Origin: a virus
IMG/VR virus record: IMGVR_UViG_3300027833_000148
Coordinates: 1-32,040 of that record
Direction: 5' to 3' (one strand)
Length of the DNA: 32,040 nucleotides
Position 1 is the first letter of the stretch; the number at the start of each line of letters is the position of its first letter. Shown one piece after another: positions 19,289 to 27,067 of this stretch. The position numbers and the translations under genes were made by a program. Under the pieces are notes generated by a model, which ran no database searches, was not told where the DNA came from, and saw only the letters and a program-made list of their open reading frames with translations.

Positions 19289-20818
19289 CTAGTTAGGTAC
19301 AGCAGTTGTACCAGCAGAACTGCCAGAAACGATAGCATGTCTATGAGTTCCAAGATTAATAGATCCTTGTTGTACTATTGTACCTGACACGGTACCTGTC
19401 ACTGTTAATGCACCAGTTACGTTGTATGCTCCAGTGTGATTACTTATTCCAGTAATATTTCTAGTAGCAGCTACAATCGTTTGTAGAGGTGTTGCAATTG
19501 TCTGTGAGGCAGCAGCGGATAATGTCTGTACTGTACTTGCCTCAACTAATTGCACTGCTGCGGTTACTGTTTGATTTAGAGCAGCAGACAACGACATGTT
19601 TAAACTTAAAGCTTTGAAATCACCTGCAGGAGCATTCATACTAACATTACCTGTAGCACTCATCACTTTATAACCTAAAATAGCTGTGTTTGAGGTTGTT
19701 CCCACTGATATACTTGTCATATTTCCTCCAGTTGTCGCAAAAGAGCTGCCGCCTACTGTAGTTATGCTATCTCCTATGACCAAATCTGTTTTGCTTCCGC
19801 CGACTCTAAGTGCTTGGTCTCTTTTAATTGAAGAGCTTTGACCTGACAATACTTCTGTTAAATCGTTACCAACAATTTTAGTAACTCTATTTCCAGCTAC
19901 TGTGGTAAATAAATTGCCACCAATCTCTTGATACATGTCACCAGTTACGAGCATTCTAGCATCGCCGCCGATAGTGACATCACAAGACCCTTTGATATAA
20001 ACTTTTTTGTCTTTTAGTGTTATCTCGTATTCGTCACCTACGACCTTTGTAGTCTTTGATCCATCTGCTTGTATTTCGTAAAAAGTGCCGGCAGTATGAT
20101 ATTCGTGTATTCTTTCATTGTTGGGCGTGTCATCTACTTCAAATACATGGCCGCTTTCAGTTTCATTTACTTTGTTGTAAGGATACACAGAGCAGTTGTT
20201 ATTAAAATTAGGATCTTGATTAGATTCATTATAAGTGAAGTCAGCATCACCAAATCTAGGATGAGGTTCTTCCCAAGTTTCTCTAGTATAAACTGCATCT
20301 GGTATGTCAGATGAAACTGAGTCTACATGAGGAGCGGCTGCACGAGGAATCGCCTCTTGTCTTGCCGCTCTTTTGTTCACCAGACTAGAATGCTCTTCTG
20401 CTACTGCGTTTCTTGCTAATCTAGATAAATCTGATTCCTGTAGTCCGTTTAGACCTGTGCCTGTGTCACTTCTTGGATATATACCCGCTGGATCTGAAAA
20501 CCCTATCGTCGGATCTGTATTCTTATTTCTAGGTTTTCCTGCAAGACTGCCGACTATAACAGGCTGTTGTCCCTCATCTCCATCAGCAAAGAATCCTAAA
20601 ACAGATGCTCCTTGTATAAAATTGGGTGTTTCTCCGATACCAGAGATGCCCGCAGATGTAGTAGGAGACACAGGAACTGCCCAAGGCAAATCAGCAGTAG
20701 GAAGTTCTTCTTTAATTTCAGTATGATATCCGACAATTCTTACTTTGCATCTGCCGAGCATAGCAGGATCTACACGATCTTCTACTACTCCTATCCACCA
20801 ATTAAAACTAGGATACAT
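19289..20818 (-). CDS. 5: baseplate hub spike gp5 (no lysozyme domain)
   Basis: 509 aa from the ATG at 20816-20818. This start follows AAGAGG; a longer reading would begin at a TTG. The N-terminal ~95 residues are the gp5 OB-fold: WWIGVVEDRVDPAMLGRCKVRIVG, DLPWAVPVSPTTSAGISGIG, VLGFFADGDEGQQPVIVGSLAG. T4 gp5 (575 aa) has a lysozyme domain next; here there is only a ~90-residue linker ending in 'WEEPHPRFGDADFTYN'. From ~210, repeated VxGDxxxxVxG strands form the trimeric beta-helix needle. The C-terminus LGTHRHAIVSG carries an HxH pair (residues 492 and 494) like the iron-binding tips of P2-type spikes. It overlaps the gp27-like gene by 11 nt. Confidence 0.9.
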   Translation of the reverse strand: MYPSFNWWIGVVEDRVDPAMLGRCKVRIVGYHTEIKEELPTADLPWAVPVSPTTSAGISGIGETPNFIQGASVLGFFADGDEGQQPVIVGSLAGKPRNKNTDPTIGFSDPAGIYPRSDTGTGLNGLQESDLSRLARNAVAEEHSSLVNKRAARQEAIPRAAAPHVDSVSSDIPDAVYTRETWEEPHPRFGDADFTYNESNQDPNFNNNCSVYPYNKVNETESGHVFEVDDTPNNERIHEYHTAGTFYEIQADGSKTTKVVGDEYEITLKDKKVYIKGSCDVTIGGDARMLVTGDMYQEIGGNLFTTVAGNRVTKIVGNDLTEVLSGQSSSIKRDQALRVGGSKTDLVIGDSITTVGGSSFATTGGNMTSISVGTTSNTAILGYKVMSATGNVSMNAPAGDFKALSLNMSLSAALNQTVTAAVQLVEASTVQTLSAAASQTIATPLQTIVAATRNITGISNHTGAYNVTGALTVTGTVSGTIVQQGSINLGTHRHAIVSGSSAGTTAVPN

Positions 20819-22187
20819 TATCAACCTCTTCTTCCATTTCAACTTTCTCAGGGGCGTTGCTTATTCCGTTTTTGATTATCTCCATATTCATAGTATGTCT
20901 GTCAATCGTTATCCTATGATGTATTGCTGAAATAAGATACAGACCAGATAATAAAGGATCTAACACAGTAGACAAATCTTCATTAGGTGCCTCTGATGAT
21001 GGATATAAAACACTAATAAGGCGACCAACTTCTATGTCAGTTCTACCGGGTACTAACATCTCTAATTTGTTATTCTCAAACGATTTTAAATAACTCGCTC
21101 TTTGTAATCTTCTTGTCTGTAATTTATTAGAAGTACTACCATCTGGCAAATCTTCTTCATCCGTTAGACCGTAATCATTATATAATCCAGTATTATATGA
21201 GTTATAATTCTTTCTAGCTAAAGGATTTCTTTTCAGCGAAGCAGGTAAGGTGCTTACAGGGCCGGTTTTAGCAAACCTTTTCATGTCTTGTACAAAATCA
21301 AAATCAGCGTGAATAATTTTCTTAGTATAGAAATCGTACCCATCAACACTTGATGAAAATGCTCCATTGTTGTTGCCGGTTAGAGTATCTATAGTAGTTA
21401 ACATTTTAAGATTTTCAATTGCTGTTATGTCATCTGGCAATACATTTCCAGTAAATTTCTGACTAGAAATTCTTCTAGGTATTTTTGCACCATTTCTTTC
21501 TAATACATATTCATCAAAAGGGCCGTTGACACGCTGTTGATAAATTATTGATTCAATACTGGCAAAATAAAAAGCTTTATTCGTTTCAAAAAACAAATAA
21601 TCAGATCCCTCTAATGTAGCACCTTTTGATATCTTAGAAATGTAATTTAGATTTTTAAAAGGAGACCAATGATTAGAGGTGTATTTTATTGTGCTAACAT
21701 GCGGAGTGTCTAATATAACTAAAGGACGGTCAAGCTCTATATGCTCTTTATATATTTTTGCAACAACTTCATCTGTAGTTCCTTTATATGATTTAGTTAA
21801 TACAGTTGTTTGGTCTTCATTTCCTTCAATAGACATGAAAGATATATTATAGTATTGTGACCTATCATCATTCAAGATTCTATCAGAAATAGAATAAATT
21901 TGAAATGTTTTTTGTATTACATTAGATGGAGAATCTTCTAGTGTGGGAGTTCTCAATTTAATTCTGATATACTCATTTCCCATCAGAGGTAAATTTGATA
22001 TTAAGTTTATAGCATCAGCAACAATAAGGTTGCCAGACATGCAAGAATAAAATATATTCTCATATAAATTAATTTCTAACATAAATTCTGATATATCAGA
22101 CGTCTGTCCAGTATTAGGACTTATGATAGAAATATCTTCTATACGACAGTCACCAGCATGAATTAATACTTCATTCGATGGATCCAT
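20808..22187 (-). CDS. baseplate hub protein, gp27-like
   Basis: 459 aa (T4 gp27 is 391). It sits directly upstream of gp5, the partner on which gp27 forms a cup in T4. The N-terminal half has the hub pattern 'EFMLEINLYENIFYSCMSGNLIVADAINLISNLPLMGNEYIRIKLRTP', then 'KTFQIYSISDR' and 'YKGTTDEVVAKIYKE'. The C-terminal part has 'NKLEMLVPGRTDIEVGRLISVLYPS ... LLSGLYLISAIHHRITIDRHTMNMEII', typical of hub domains that coat the tube entrance. The tail EMEEEVD is acidic. It starts 1 nt after the gp53 stop. The label combines pattern and position; direct sequence similarity to T4 gp27 is weak. Confidence 0.75.
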   Translation of the reverse strand: MDPSNEVLIHAGDCRIEDISIISPNTGQTSDISEFMLEINLYENIFYSCMSGNLIVADAINLISNLPLMGNEYIRIKLRTPTLEDSPSNVIQKTFQIYSISDRILNDDRSQYYNISFMSIEGNEDQTTVLTKSYKGTTDEVVAKIYKEHIELDRPLVILDTPHVSTIKYTSNHWSPFKNLNYISKISKGATLEGSDYLFFETNKAFYFASIESIIYQQRVNGPFDEYVLERNGAKIPRRISSQKFTGNVLPDDITAIENLKMLTTIDTLTGNNNGAFSSSVDGYDFYTKKIIHADFDFVQDMKRFAKTGPVSTLPASLKRNPLARKNYNSYNTGLYNDYGLTDEEDLPDGSTSNKLQTRRLQRASYLKSFENNKLEMLVPGRTDIEVGRLISVLYPSSEAPNEDLSTVLDPLLSGLYLISAIHHRITIDRHTMNMEIIKNGISNAPEKVEMEEEVDNVS

Positions 22188-22188
22188 A

Positions 22189-22695
22189 TTATTTTGACAT
22201 CAATTCTTTATAATTAATTAGGAATCTCGCTAAAAGCTCTTTTTTCAACAAGAAAATTTGTCTTTTCTTTTCATTAATTTCAGATTCGTGCATGAAATTA
22301 GAAACCACTTCTACTGTACCATCAGAAATGCCAACCGGATCATAATCTACAATTATGGTGTTATCGGAAGCTAATCTATAGTGATGGTCATTAATATGAT
22401 TCCCTGCTCCATATTTATCGCTAGTATAATTATACATCTCAGAGTCTAGTTTAGGCCATTCATCGTGAAGACTGACGATATCATTAACAGTCAATATTAC
22501 CCAATGATATCTTGAAGAGCCATAAATGTTATTTGCTAATATATCAGGAGTTTCGCCCTCTTTGATATAATAAGACTCAAGAGCCAGCGCACTAGTTAAT
22601 TGTCTGTCTAGACCTACTCTTTGGAAGATGTCTTTAGTTACATTAATGTTATTATTGATTTTATATGAAAAATTAGGCATTGCTTTGAAAAACAT
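22189..22695 (-). CDS. 53: baseplate wedge subunit gp53
   Basis: 168 aa (T4 196). The ATG overlaps the gp48 stop (TAATG) and has AGGA upstream; M6 would be an alternative start with a poorer site. The motif 'YYIKEGETPDILANNIYGSSRYHWVILTVNDIVSLHDEWP' is the gp53/LysM-like block conserved in T4-like phages. The C-terminal helix (ESEINEKKRQIFLLKKELLARFLINYKELM) is also typical. gp53 clamps adjacent wedges in the inner baseplate. Confidence 0.9.
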   Translation of the reverse strand: MFFKAMPNFSYKINNNINVTKDIFQRVGLDRQLTSALALESYYIKEGETPDILANNIYGSSRYHWVILTVNDIVSLHDEWPKLDSEMYNYTSDKYGAGNHINDHHYRLASDNTIIVDYDPVGISDGTVEVVSNFMHESEINEKKRQIFLLKKELLARFLINYKELMSK

Positions 22696-23852
22696 TAGAA
22701 TCCGTCCTGTATTCTTTTGCTGGTGAGTGTTTCGAGTTCGGTGAATGCTAACTCTATGTTTATTTCTGCTGGAGCGCCTGGGTGATTTGTACTTTTAACA
22801 GTAGTGAACGCATCTTGGTTGCCGTAAGTTATTTTCATATCGGTTAATGCACAAGTTGATATTTTACTTAATTCTTTATTTTCATCACCCCTATACAGAT
22901 ATTTAATATCAAACTCAGAAGGATATTCTAAAAAAAGTCCTGTAGGATCGTTTTCAGGATGCATATGATATTTAAATAGTTGTATTATTTTTTTTACATT
23001 ATCATATTCGGTAGAGTTTCTAGGTGCAAACTTATAAGCAAATGCAAATTGTCTAAATCCTATGCTGTTAAACAATTGAGCTTTGTACGGATTGGCAACT
23101 TTACTTGATGCTAAATTTAAAGCAGCCCCGATTTCTCCAGTGAGTCCCAATTGAGACGGTAACTGAGCAGCGGCTTGAATTGCACCACGAAAAGCTAATT
23201 CACCTACACCGCTTACGTTGGATTTTATCATATCCACGAAGCCGCTAGAAGACTGAGCTTTCGCCCCTAAGCCAGCAAGAGCGCCAAGTTCTTTGTTTTC
23301 CCAGTTGGCACTGTATTTTGCAACAGGAGGCTGTGAAATATATAGTTCTATCATACCTAAGGTACGAATAGTATTTACTGTTTCAATTACTGCCGTCCCC
23401 TCTGCCAATTTGTACGCTGCATAACCACTGGCGCTGGCGGCAACTAATCCGGCAAAGGGGCTTCCTTTGCCGCCGGTGAAGCTTTTAATAATAGAAAACC
23501 CGGCGACCGCACCTGCTGCTGCCACCACTCCAGTAGAAGCCAAAGAATATTGTTCTGAAGTTGGTTTATTCTGTTCGGTTTTGTTTGCAATGAACTCTTT
23601 ATTGTCGGGGGCTAAATTTCCTCCTTGTTTAGCAGCGACTCTACTACTTTCTCTAGCGTTTATTTGAAACAAAACACTATGTAACTGCTCGGGATTCTCC
23701 GCAGAAGAATCCTCTGAGCTTAAATTTAGAGGATAACGATAAGTTTCCGCCGAAGTTAATTCAAACGGATTTTTAGCGGGAATAAATCCATTTTCGCCGA
23801 CATCGATTTCATCGGTGTTGTTATCTAAGTCAGCGTTTACTGTATCATTCAT
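22695..23852 (-). CDS. 48: baseplate tail tube cap gp48
   Basis: 385 aa (T4 364). The ATG has AGGA at 9 nt and a late promoter 33 nt upstream. The C-terminal block 'QLFNSIGFRQFAFAYKFAPRNSTEYDNVKKIIQLFKYHMHPENDP..LFLEYPSEFDIKYLY' is the gp48/gp54 tube-fold signature, ending in 'INIELAFTELETLT'. The N-terminus is acidic and probably disordered. Residues ~105-150 form an Ala/Gly-rich, mildly hydrophobic stretch. It likely caps the hub and starts the tube. First of a chain of overlapping genes gp48-gp53-gp27-like-gp5. Confidence 0.85.
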   Translation of the reverse strand: MNDTVNADLDNNTDEIDVGENGFIPAKNPFELTSAETYRYPLNLSSEDSSAENPEQLHSVLFQINARESSRVAAKQGGNLAPDNKEFIANKTEQNKPTSEQYSLASTGVVAAAGAVAGFSIIKSFTGGKGSPFAGLVAASASGYAAYKLAEGTAVIETVNTIRTLGMIELYISQPPVAKYSANWENKELGALAGLGAKAQSSSGFVDMIKSNVSGVGELAFRGAIQAAAQLPSQLGLTGEIGAALNLASSKVANPYKAQLFNSIGFRQFAFAYKFAPRNSTEYDNVKKIIQLFKYHMHPENDPTGLFLEYPSEFDIKYLYRGDENKELSKISTCALTDMKITYGNQDAFTTVKSTNHPGAPAEINIELAFTELETLTSKRIQDGF

Positions 23853-23885
23853 GTTTTGTATCCTGCTAAATGCATGTGTATGTAT

Positions 23886-23893
23886 TATTTATA
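23886..23893 (-). promoter_or_regulatory. late promoter CTGTTATAAATA upstream of gp48
   Basis: A perfect TATAAATA with the CTGT extension, in the 91-bp gap between the 57-aa gene and gp48. It gives a predicted leader of ~28 nt with AGGA before the ATG. Confidence 0.7.
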
Positions 23894-23943
23894 ACAGGAT
23901 TATCAATTGGACCTAGCTAAACTAAAGACCGTTTTGATTAACG

Positions 23944-24117
23944 CTATTCTTCTTTTGTGCTAACTATCTTATCCCACTTACCGATTGGACATGATGCCCA
24001 ATTTAGTCTAGTTTTAGCTGGCATCCAACAGCCACACTTTCTGCACTGACTGAGGAGTTTGTTTAGATGCTCACACTCATTGCATATTTTTGCTCTTTCT
24101 AAATGCTCTGGTTTCAT
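23944..24117 (-). CDS. 57-aa Cys-rich zinc-knuckle-like protein
   Basis: A short gene with ATG at 24115-24117 overlapping the upstream stop (ATGA), so translation is coupled. It has six cysteines: C12xxC15, C25xxC28xC30 and C43, in 'ICNECEHL', 'QCRKCGCWMP' and 'ASCPIGKW'. The pattern C-x2-C ... C-x2-C-x-C-x-M ... C-P-x-G-K-W is one I recall from tiny proteins scattered in cyanophage genomes. The arrangement suggests one or two zinc sites. Function is unknown; regulatory or assembly roles are guesses. Confidence 0.75.
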   Translation of the reverse strand: MKPEHLERAKICNECEHLNKLLSQCRKCGCWMPAKTRLNWASCPIGKWDKIVSTKEE

Positions 24118-25130
24118 TTTTTCTCCCCTTTTTTGTTGCCTCCAATATTTCCTCGTCCAGTAGATAGCGGGCGATAGAGTTCTCTCATTTCCAATGCTTT
24201 GTCAAAATAAAGTTTCAATCTTTCTTCATAATCTGGCATGAACTCAAACACTACACCTGACCAAGGACATGCCAAGATGTTAGCAATTGCTTTCTTTGCT
24301 GCTTCTTTCCCTTCTCTCTTCTGTATATATGTTATAATACGATGAAAAGGTTGATATACACCTGCACCAGATGCGCTCCAGAGTGACAGATCATACACCG
24401 TTTTGCCTAGTGCAGCTCCAGTTATAATCATCTCAGATGCAGTTGTACTGTAAACTGTTTCACATTGATCAAGCAGCTTGGCCCCTGAAATATTTTTAGG
24501 CAATACTTTTTGCCAACCACACTTGCTGCTAACCATTTTTAGTGCGTCATTGTGAGTTAGAGGGTGGGGTTTTACTCTGACATCATCTTCTTCTAATAAA
24601 AGTTTATCTAACGCAGAAGTGTCAATTAAGTCTAATAAGTTATGACCAGGAAGAAAAACAGCATGTTTTATATCATTATACTTGTCATCTAAGCTTTCTA
24701 GCTCGTATTTGTCAGCGAAAGAGGATACGAACTTTTCAAATAGCGCTTCACCTTCTTTTCCGGAATCTACTTTTGATGCAAAGTCAATTAAGCGACAGTT
24801 TACTTCTCTTGACTGTGTGGTGACCCATACACCACCGCCTGCAAATTCAGTATAAGTAAACTCACTAAAATTAGCACCTTGTATTGAACCAACATCATAT
24901 GTTATTGGCCAAGGCGAAAGAGAGCGAACTGATTCCTCAATTTCTACTGCCCACTTGTTTCTACTGGACCTAGAAGCAAATGGGCCTATTTTGTTTCTCT
25001 GAGTAAACTTATCTGACATTTTGTTTTCTGCCAGTCTAGGTTTTGCTTCTTCGTCTTTCTTCGGAGTTAAGTCTGTTTCTTCTAACTCAGTCGGCATATT
25101 GTGAATGCCGTTGTACAATTCAAGATCCAT
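24114..25130 (-). CDS. unknown protein, possible glycosyltransferase-like (GT-B) fold
   Basis: 338 aa. The ATG follows a GAG-type site and a late promoter 27 nt upstream. Residues 1-45 are charged and probably disordered. Residues ~156-250 read HAVFLPGHNLL, 'DDVRVKPHPLTH' (187-192), 'LLDQCETVYSTTASEMIITGAALGKTVYDLS'. The order HP-motif, then 'T-T-x-S-E' and a hydrophobic helix with GK, is like the donor-binding half of capsule-synthesis or KDO-transferase GT-B enzymes. The C-terminal 100 residues (PWSGVVFEF, YRPLSTGRGN) are not recognised. If real, it could glycosylate a virion protein. A structural role is equally possible given its place in the tail operon. Confidence 0.5.
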   Translation of the reverse strand: MDLELYNGIHNMPTELEETDLTPKKDEEAKPRLAENKMSDKFTQRNKIGPFASRSSRNKWAVEIEESVRSLSPWPITYDVGSIQGANFSEFTYTEFAGGGVWVTTQSREVNCRLIDFASKVDSGKEGEALFEKFVSSFADKYELESLDDKYNDIKHAVFLPGHNLLDLIDTSALDKLLLEEDDVRVKPHPLTHNDALKMVSSKCGWQKVLPKNISGAKLLDQCETVYSTTASEMIITGAALGKTVYDLSLWSASGAGVYQPFHRIITYIQKREGKEAAKKAIANILACPWSGVVFEFMPDYEERLKLYFDKALEMRELYRPLSTGRGNIGGNKKGEKK

Positions 25131-25156
25131 TACATATTCTCATTATATAAAAAAAT

Positions 25157-25164
25157 TATTTATA
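25157..25164 (-). promoter_or_regulatory. late promoter TATAAATA upstream of 24114-25130 gene
   Basis: A perfect motif overlapping the stop codon of the 169-aa gene; the predicted leader is ~21 nt. It lacks the CTGT extension. Confidence 0.6.
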
Positions 25165-25669
25165 CATCAAAAAATTCAAATAATTCTATTGCCCAAAGAT
25201 TATCAAGATTAGTAACATCCCGCAGTTCTTGCGCTTTTGCATCTAAATCTTCAATATTATCAGTCGGAGTGAGTCCTAGTCTGACTTCACTTGCATTCCT
25301 CAAAAATTTAGCGTCCAACTTAGCAAAGGCTTGTTTCCTTGCATTACGCAATTCTAAAATTCTATAATCTCTTCTACGTTCTATTTTTGCTTCTGGCACC
25401 TGAACCAACCCATATACTCTATCATATTGTCCAGTATCTTCATTGTAGATAGCGTCAACTGCTTCTATTGAGTGTGTGAGCGTCGGAACTAAATTTAAAG
25501 ACTTTAGTGATTTAGGTTCAACACACCTATAAGGCGTCCCTACCAATGAAAAATCAGATATAACATTTGGGAGAGTTGTTCCTTTTAGATGCTTATTTCT
25601 CAAATCTTTTTCAAATATAGGAAACTCTAATGCTAGATTGGTCTCCATATCTACTTTAACATATAACAT
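25160..25669 (-). CDS. probable tail fibre assembly/chaperone-like protein
   Basis: 169 aa. The ATG follows CCGGAGAC, like the 14058 gene. The N-terminus 'MLYVKVDMETNLALEFPIFEKDLRNKHLKGTTLP' and 'DFSLVGTPYRCVEP' follow the pattern of small phage proteins paired with fibre genes ('x-YP-x-DLRNxxxxxSFP' and a later YGV/PY segment). The second half (RRRDYRILELRNARKQAFAKLDAKF) is basic and helical, ending in an acidic tail. It directly follows the RNT/W repeat fibre gene (15-bp gap), which supports a chaperone role. Sequence evidence is suggestive only; it could be another virion protein. Confidence 0.55.
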   Translation of the reverse strand: MLYVKVDMETNLALEFPIFEKDLRNKHLKGTTLPNVISDFSLVGTPYRCVEPKSLKSLNLVPTLTHSIEAVDAIYNEDTGQYDRVYGLVQVPEAKIERRRDYRILELRNARKQAFAKLDAKFLRNASEVRLGLTPTDNIEDLDAKAQELRDVTNLDNLWAIELFEFFDV

Positions 25670-25684
25670 TTTTACTGTCTCCGG

Positions 25685-27055
25685 TTAATTAGTTGTCCAA
25701 CCAGTGGTTCTACTAGTTGTAACATTGGTATTTTGAGATTCTTGCGTACTCCAAGATGTAGTGGTATTATTATTCCATCCTGTGCTTGTATTTCTAGAGT
25801 CAGACTCTTCACCATCCCATGAAGTAGAAGTGGTGTCATTAGTAGACCATTGAGTCGGAACAGTTCCTGACCATGCAGTAGATGTATTCCTAGACTCCGC
25901 AACATCTTTTACAGTATTTCTAACATTACTGGGATTAGCCCAATAAGTAACGTAATATTGAGTAACATTAGTATTACGATTTGCGCTGGCACTAGTAATG
26001 TTATCCCAATATGTAGTCCAAGATGTTAAAGTTGTGCTACTAGTATTTGTATTAACTTCATAATCAGTAGGTTTAGGACCAGAGGCTTGCCAAGTTCGGG
26101 TTGAGTTTCTCCACGTATTAATTTGGTTTGTGCCAATCAACCGATTGGAACAGGAACTTGTTGTTGTATTGGTATTTGTATTTGTATAACTTGTGTTACA
26201 AGTCTGCCATGACGAGGGATAAGTTGTGTTGCAGCTAACATTACAAGTATAACAGTCCCGTATTTTGTAAGAAGCAGTGTACATTACGCAAGATCCAAGA
26301 CCTCTATCGTCTTCTGCACAGACGCCACCTGATGGTTGTATAAATCCCATCACAGAATAAGACTGATATTCAGCGACTGGGGCGCCACAGGAAATTAAAG
26401 TACAAGCTGGTGTGTATTGGGCAATTACCTGTTCTGCGGTATTATAGGTGTAACACCCGGTTTCAGTGCCAGCAACATCACGGGTTACTGTAGCACTCAG
26501 ACTAGTGCAAGTGGTATTTGGTACCTGAACACTTTTCACTATAGGAACATTGCTACACTCTGCCTGATACACCGGCTCATAATAAAAATAAGAAACTGAG
26601 TTAGTGCTGTTCGTGGTCCATTGAGTTGTGGTTTGTCGGGAAGAATTTCGGACGAAGCTCGGCCAAGTTGTAAGCGTTGAGCTGTTTGTATTTCTATCGT
26701 CAGAAGATACTACCCAATAAGAAACCCAGTAAGTAGCTTGTGTATAAGTTGTATGTGTGTTTCGTTGATCAAACCAGCTTGTACTAGTTGTAACAGTAGA
26801 AGTCCAGTTGGTAGAAGTATTTCTAGTTGCAGTTCCTGCAGTAGTACTGTTTGTGTTCCATGCTGTTGTGGTATTCCGGCTTGATAATCCTTCTGGATTA
26901 AAAGACCAAACAGTACTAGTTATTCTTGTTGTAGCAACGTCAGTATTAGAAGTAGTGTTTGTATTCCAAAAAGTAGACCACTCAGTAGAAAAACTGGTAG
27001 TTACCTCAGTGTTTTTAGACCCACCCTGAACAAATAATTTTCTAGTCCAACTCAT
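25685..27055 (-). CDS. RNT/W repeat tail fibre-like protein with Cys-rich centre
   Basis: 456 aa, extremely rich in Asn, Thr, Ser and Trp. Residues ~14-150 and ~315-456 consist of irregular repeats of the form RNT(S/T)TxW ... TSTSW (for example at 60-66, 78-84, 98-104, 389-395 and 421-427). This suggests a beta-solenoid or trimeric shaft built of short strands. Residues 165-302 interrupt the repeats with a different domain holding 12 cysteines (167-302). There is no signal peptide. Marine phage fibres with Ser/Thr/Trp repeats exist, so a fibre role is likely. It lies between a small fibre-like gene and a possible fibre chaperone gene. Confidence 0.7.
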   Translation of the reverse strand: MSWTRKLFVQGGSKNTEVTTSFSTEWSTFWNTNTTSNTDVATTRITSTVWSFNPEGLSSRNTTTAWNTNSTTAGTATRNTSTNWTSTVTTSTSWFDQRNTHTTYTQATYWVSYWVVSSDDRNTNSSTLTTWPSFVRNSSRQTTTQWTTNSTNSVSYFYYEPVYQAECSNVPIVKSVQVPNTTCTSLSATVTRDVAGTETGCYTYNTAEQVIAQYTPACTLISCGAPVAEYQSYSVMGFIQPSGGVCAEDDRGLGSCVMYTASYKIRDCYTCNVSCNTTYPSSWQTCNTSYTNTNTNTTTSSCSNRLIGTNQINTWRNSTRTWQASGPKPTDYEVNTNTSSTTLTSWTTYWDNITSASANRNTNVTQYYVTYWANPSNVRNTVKDVAESRNTSTAWSGTVPTQWSTNDTTSTSWDGEESDSRNTSTGWNNNTTTSWSTQESQNTNVTTSRTTGWTTN

Positions 27056-27067
27056 TATATTATGTCC

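Noticed and set aside
20819-20842. Longer gp5 start giving eight extra residues (MKWKKRLI)
   Set aside because: That start would be TTG without a good ribosome site. The ATG at 20818 has AAGAGG, and the family N-terminus begins at this point.
25672-25905. 77-codon open frame in another frame of the RNT/W fibre gene
   Set aside because: It starts inside the repeat region, lacks a ribosome site and arises from repeat codon bias.
25685-27055. Short, irregular repeats considered as a CRISPR or non-coding satellite array
   Set aside because: The reading frame is intact through 456 codons, the repeats are irregular at DNA level, and unit spacing varies, so this is a repetitive protein.
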